This document shows positions 61,184 to 64,000 of a DNA stretch of 64,000 nt, one piece after another. This DNA comes from Isosphaeraceae bacterium (GTDB lineage: Bacteria > Planctomycetota > Planctomycetia > Isosphaerales > Isosphaeraceae), in the NCBI GenBank assembly GCA_026004735.1, contig BPJS01000001.1, positions 4,606,859 through 4,670,858 of the forward strand, read 5' to 3'. Under the pieces are notes generated by a model. That model saw only the letters and a program-made list of their open reading frames with translations, did no database searches and was not told the DNA's origin. Within the stretch, counting starts at the first letter, position 1. Each line of letters begins with the position of its first letter. The position numbers and the translations under genes are program-made.

Positions 61184-62008
61184 TCAGAACGGATACGGCC
61201 GCCGACCGTAAACCTCGTAAGGGTCGGGAATCCGGCCCTGCCAGTAGGGGCGCCGGGTGCGGCGAACGTAGTCGCGCATCGAGAGACCGACGGCGATGCC
61301 GCACAAGGCGCCGCCGGCGTGGGCCAGGTAGGCCACGCCACCGGTCGTTCCCACGGTTCCCAGCGAGCCGATTCCGCTGAAGATCTGAAGCAAGACCCAC
61401 AGGCCGAGCGTCAGAATCGCGGGCACTTCGAGAATCATGTATCCGAACAAGACGCGGACCCGGTTCAGGGGGAACCAGACCAGGTAGGCTCCCATCACGC
61501 CGGCGATCGCTCCGGAGGCCCCGAGCGTCGGGATCAGCGAGTCGGGGTTGGCCAGGATCTGGGTCAGGCTGGCGACCAGGCCGCAGCCCAGGTAGACCAA
61601 CACGAACCGGACGTGGCCTAGGACTTCCTCCACGTTGTCGCCAAAGATCCAGAGGTAGAGCATATTGCCGGCGAGGTGCATGAACCCGCCGTGGAGGAAC
61701 ATCGAGGTCAGCAGGGTCAGCCAGATCGGCGAGGGGCCGGGGCCTTGGGGGATCAGCTCGACGCGGGTCACGCGCTCCAGCCGCGGGAGGACCCGGCCGT
61801 CGTCGATCCCTGCGGTGATCGGCACGGGGATGGGCCGGACGATGTCCACGTTGTGGGTGATCTCGTAGGGAGTGGCTGCGTACGAGGTGGTGAAGACTTC
61901 GCCCCGCTGAACCTGGATCACGAACAGGATCACGTTGAGGGCGATCAGGGTGTAGGTGGCGACCGGGGTGATGAGAACCGGTTCCCGGTCGCCCAGGGGC
62001 ATCACCAT
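61184..62008 (-). CDS. Rhomboid-family intramembrane serine protease
   Basis: 274 residues from ATG 62008 (ATG 62002 also possible). Six to seven helices with the rhomboid signature: HGGFMHLAGNMLYLWIFGDN (HxxxN in the second core helix), GASGAIAGVMGAYLVW (catalytic Ser of GxSG) and AYLAHAGGALCGIAVG (catalytic His). A periplasmic or lumenal insert of about 70 residues follows the first helix (about 45-110). The cytoplasmic tail has a Tyr/Arg/Pro-rich end (RRPYWQGRIPDPYEVYGRR). Substrates are unknown. It precedes the MlaE gene by 148 bp on the same strand. Confidence 0.92.
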   Translation of the reverse strand: MVMPLGDREPVLITPVATYTLIALNVILFVIQVQRGEVFTTSYAATPYEITHNVDIVRPIPVPITAGIDDGRVLPRLERVTRVELIPQGPGPSPIWLTLLTSMFLHGGFMHLAGNMLYLWIFGDNVEEVLGHVRFVLVYLGCGLVASLTQILANPDSLIPTLGASGAIAGVMGAYLVWFPLNRVRVLFGYMILEVPAILTLGLWVLLQIFSGIGSLGTVGTTGGVAYLAHAGGALCGIAVGLSMRDYVRRTRRPYWQGRIPDPYEVYGRRPYPF

Positions 62009-62043
62009 GCGGAAAGACCCTCTCGGAGCGGTGGGGGATAAAG

Positions 62044-62898
62044 TCAGCGTAACGTCTTGGCCGGGGCGGAGGCGGGGGGTACGAAGGCCGAGGGAACGCC
62101 GAGCCGCGAGGCCCAGTCCGCTAGAGTCCGGGTAAGTGATTCCTCGAGGGGGAGGCCATGCTCGAAGGCGGCGGTTCGGCGCCGTTCCCAATCGCCGGGG
62201 TCGAGCCAGCCGGCGGCCGGTGGCAGGTCGTGTCCGGTCAGCCGAGTCGCCAGGGCCGAGAGCGACTCGAGGGCCGGCACGGCGACCGCCAGGATCATCC
62301 AGTCGCCCGGCTCGAGCAGGACCGACCAGGGCGGAGCCAGTCGCTCGGTGGGTGCGAGGAATGCCGAGTCGGCGACCGCGGGCAGACCACCCGCGGTCGA
62401 AGCGGCCAGGGACCAGGAGTCGTCGGCTCCGAGGATCAGGACGGCCAGGGGACCGGTGGCCAGGTCGGCGGCGATGGGCGCGGCCGGGCCGATCGGGTCG
62501 GCGACTCCGCGAAGCCGGACCACGGCTGCTCCGGCCTCGCGCGCCTTGTTGGCAGCGGCCAAGGCCGCGCTGCGCAGGGCCAGCACGCCCGGACCGGGGC
62601 CGGCGTCGAGGACGGCCGTGGCCAGCCGCTCGGTTCCAAAGCGGGGCCGGCTACGGGGGTCCACCGACCCGCTGGCAAGCCGTTCCAGCCATTCGGGCAG
62701 GCGGGCCAGCCCTTGCTGGCCGTAGCCGGCCAGGTCGAACCAGAGGAGGTGTCCAGCCAGCTCAGCGGCATCCTCGGCGCGGAGACCGGCGGCGGCCAGC
62801 AGTTGGGTGGCCAGCCGCCGCAGGACGTCGGGATGGCCGGGTGGAAGGGTCTCGAGATGGTGTGGGGGGGAGGTCGCGGTCAAGGTCGGGCCTCGCAT
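62044..62898 (-). CDS. Malate/lactate dehydrogenase (Ldh_2)-like protein lacking catalytic residues
   Basis: 284 residues from ATG 62898; a TTG at 62931 would add 11 residues. The overall order of an AllD/YlbC-type NAD(P)H oxidoreductase is visible: AELAGHLLWFDLAGYGQQGLARLPEWLERL, ATAVLDAGPGPGVLALRSAA and AANKAREAGAAVVRLRG (in parts). In active family members the first block contains D-S-H-G, with the catalytic His; here it is G-Y-G-Q-Q-G. The later R-N-S-N-H-F-G motif has become R-L-R-G-V-A-D. The protein is also shorter than the usual 330-360 residues. It is probably not a dehydrogenase. It lies 36 bp upstream of the rhomboid gene. Confidence 0.65.
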   Translation of the reverse strand: MRGPTLTATSPPHHLETLPPGHPDVLRRLATQLLAAAGLRAEDAAELAGHLLWFDLAGYGQQGLARLPEWLERLASGSVDPRSRPRFGTERLATAVLDAGPGPGVLALRSAALAAANKAREAGAAVVRLRGVADPIGPAAPIAADLATGPLAVLILGADDSWSLAASTAGGLPAVADSAFLAPTERLAPPWSVLLEPGDWMILAVAVPALESLSALATRLTGHDLPPAAGWLDPGDWERRRTAAFEHGLPLEESLTRTLADWASRLGVPSAFVPPASAPAKTLR

Positions 62899-62992
62899 CA
62901 ACCGGGTCTGCCGCCGGTAGCGCCGAATCAACGCCTAGCGTAACGGCCGGACGCCACCGTCAACAGATCGGCCCGCTCCCCCCGACCCTCTT

Positions 62993-63514
62993 TCAGGCGA
63001 TCAGCCGGGCTGAGGTTCCGGGCGGTGGTTCGAGCCGTTCCCACTCCTTGCGAACCCGGGACAGCCCAAAGGCGCAGAGCTCAAACTCGACGCTCAGCCG
63101 CCGCAAGACCGGCGCAGCCTCTCCCTCGAACGTGCTGGCCAGCAAGTAGGAACGCTTTCCCTGGCGTTGGTACTCGACGAGCCGCGCCGAGGTCTGACCT
63201 GCCCCGAGCGACTCGGGGAAGACCCCGGTCCAGAACAGGGTGAAGTCGCCGACGTGGCGATAACAGTCGCGACGGCGATCGTCGTCCTCGGATGCCTCGG
63301 CCTCGGCCAGCATCGTCACGACTTCGGTGAGCACCCGGCCCTGGCGGTCGCGCACCCGCCAGACGTTTCCACTGGGCACGAACCGCACCAGCAGGTCCGA
63401 AACATAGCCGACCAGACTCGGGTCGCCGATGCCAAGCTCCGCCAAAAAGGTGTGCTCGGTCAGCCCCCGAAACAGCCGATGGAGGGGGTGGTCATGCGAC
63501 AGCGGTGCCGTCAT
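62993..63514 (-). CDS. Conserved hypothetical protein (173 aa)
   Basis: 173 residues, mostly helical, without signal peptide or membrane helix. The N-terminal half has HRLFRGLTEHTFLAELGIGD and VGYVSDLLVRFVPSGNVW. The middle has a charged RRRDCYRHVGDFTLFWTGVF stretch, and the C-terminal half has VLRRLSVEFELCAFGLSRVR. I do not recognise the family. It lies 95 bp upstream of the Ldh_2-like gene and is the first of a leftward run that continues through the rhomboid gene. Confidence 0.7.
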   Translation of the reverse strand: MTAPLSHDHPLHRLFRGLTEHTFLAELGIGDPSLVGYVSDLLVRFVPSGNVWRVRDRQGRVLTEVVTMLAEAEASEDDDRRRDCYRHVGDFTLFWTGVFPESLGAGQTSARLVEYQRQGKRSYLLASTFEGEAAPVLRRLSVEFELCAFGLSRVRKEWERLEPPPGTSARLIA

Positions 63515-63767
63515 AACCGTTTCTCCGCCAAACTCTTAGAGAACCGAAGCGAAGGAGTCTGAGCGACCCCGGAGAGGTGGTGCCCTGGCTCCGTGCAAAT
63601 CCTACGCCGGTTGCGGGGATTGCTCAACCTGGATCGGGACTGGGGGCGGGGCGTCGGGCTTGATTGCGGCTGGTTTTGTGCCAAAAATAAACGATGCTCG
63701 AGCATCGGCCCGGCCCCGGGGGGTGGCGGGGCGTCCGGCATACCCTCCAGGCCTGGGGCCTCGACCC
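63515..63767. other. Divergent intergenic region before the right-edge gene
   Basis: 253 bp between the 173-residue gene and the partial beta-CASP gene. The start choice of the latter (TTG 63768) leaves no strong ribosome binding site; GGGGCC lies just upstream. No other feature is visible. Confidence 0.35.
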
Positions 63768-64000
63768 TTGCGAATCACGTTTCATGGCGCTGCGAGACAG
63801 GTCACCGGCAGTTGCCACCTGCTGGAGTCGGGGCGGCACCGTTTGTTGCTGGATTGTGGCCTGTTTGACTCGGACCGTTTGAATCCCGACAGTCCCAATC
63901 GGCACTTCACGTTTGATCCGCAGAGTCTGGACGCTGTCGTCGTCTCGCACGCCCACAACGATCATATTGGGCGGTTGCCGTGTCTGGTCCGAGCCGGCTA
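63768..64000 (+). CDS. Beta-CASP/metallo-beta-lactamase-fold protein, 3'-truncated by window edge
   Basis: Only the first 77 residues are visible, read from TTG 63768: RITFHGAARQVTGSCHLLES, then RHRLLLDCGLFDSDRL, then DAVVVSHAHNDHIGRLPCLV. The HxHxDH zinc motif (HAHNDH) and the opening RIxFxGAA-x-x-VTGS are the same as in the complete beta-CASP gene at 46.8 kb (RIRLCGAAGEVTGS), so this is a paralogue. The frame stays open to base 64000. The start codon is inferred from alignment to the paralogue and could lie upstream. Confidence 0.8.
   Translation, partial: MRITFHGAARQVTGSCHLLESGRHRLLLDCGLFDSDRLNPDSPNRHFTFDPQSLDAVVVSHAHNDHIGRLPCLVRAG

Overview
This is a 64-kb, high-GC bacterial chromosomal window that looks like a member of the Planctomycetota, most likely an Isosphaerales-type genome. 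The evidence is: an overlapping DUF1592-type c-type cytochrome / DUF1552 gene pair; secreted proteins with the planctomycete N-terminal LEPR-L-like motif; a prokaryotic RING-type zinc protein; an FHA-linked Ser/Thr kinase; and HEAT- and TPR-repeat secreted proteins. There is no rRNA, CRISPR array, transposase or phage gene, and the window reads as ordinary chromosome. Species-level placement is not possible from sequence reading alone.

Left end (1-9.2 kb): a 5'-truncated nicotinate phosphoribosyltransferase gene, then a complete chromosome-partition locus. parA and parB overlap by 8 bp and are flanked by three copies of the parS core GTTTCACGTGAAAC (two upstream, one downstream). This suggests an origin-proximal position. 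Next come tRNA-Pro(TGG), a polytopic membrane protein, RNase III (rnc), an EF-P paralogue of the EfpL/YeiP type, and a large RND/MMPL exporter.

9.5-24 kb: RNase R, a small zinc-ribbon protein, a HEAT protein, a secreted protein of unknown family, an RTX-type calcium-binding repeat protein, a TPR protein with an HExxH peptidase domain overlapping an NlpC/P60-like gene, a LEPR-L-motif surface protein, a class C beta-lactamase-like hydrolase and HemL (tetrapyrrole synthesis).

24-33.7 kb: a very long TPM-domain/coiled-coil membrane protein next to PspA and a small coiled-coil protein (a probable envelope-stress set). Then an FHA-zinc-ribbon-Ser/Thr kinase, and a run of three genes acting on ribosyl compounds (PsuG, macrodomain, RbsD/FucU).

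33.9-46.5 kb: a CbiA/CobB-like protein that has lost both the P-loop and the glutaminase cysteine; the DUF1592/DUF1552 pair; a HEAT-repeat protein; a monohaem CxxCH protein; isoleucyl-tRNA synthetase; and a membrane-anchored DUF3467 protein.

46.8-64 kb: a beta-CASP metallo-beta-lactamase-fold protein; the tdh-kbl threonine-to-glycine operon, whose last gene is a membrane-anchored RING-like protein; an alpha/beta hydrolase; a two-subunit molybdopterin oxidoreductase; DUF1015; a lipase-like lipoprotein; an MCE-OmpA fusion beside an MlaE permease with no ATPase gene; a rhomboid protease; a degenerate malate/lactate dehydrogenase-like protein; a conserved hypothetical; and the 5' end of a second beta-CASP-type gene cut by the window edge.

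Starts were moved inward from the longest open frame where a ribosome binding site, signal peptide or family length supported it. All functional calls rest on motif recognition by eye; no database search was run.
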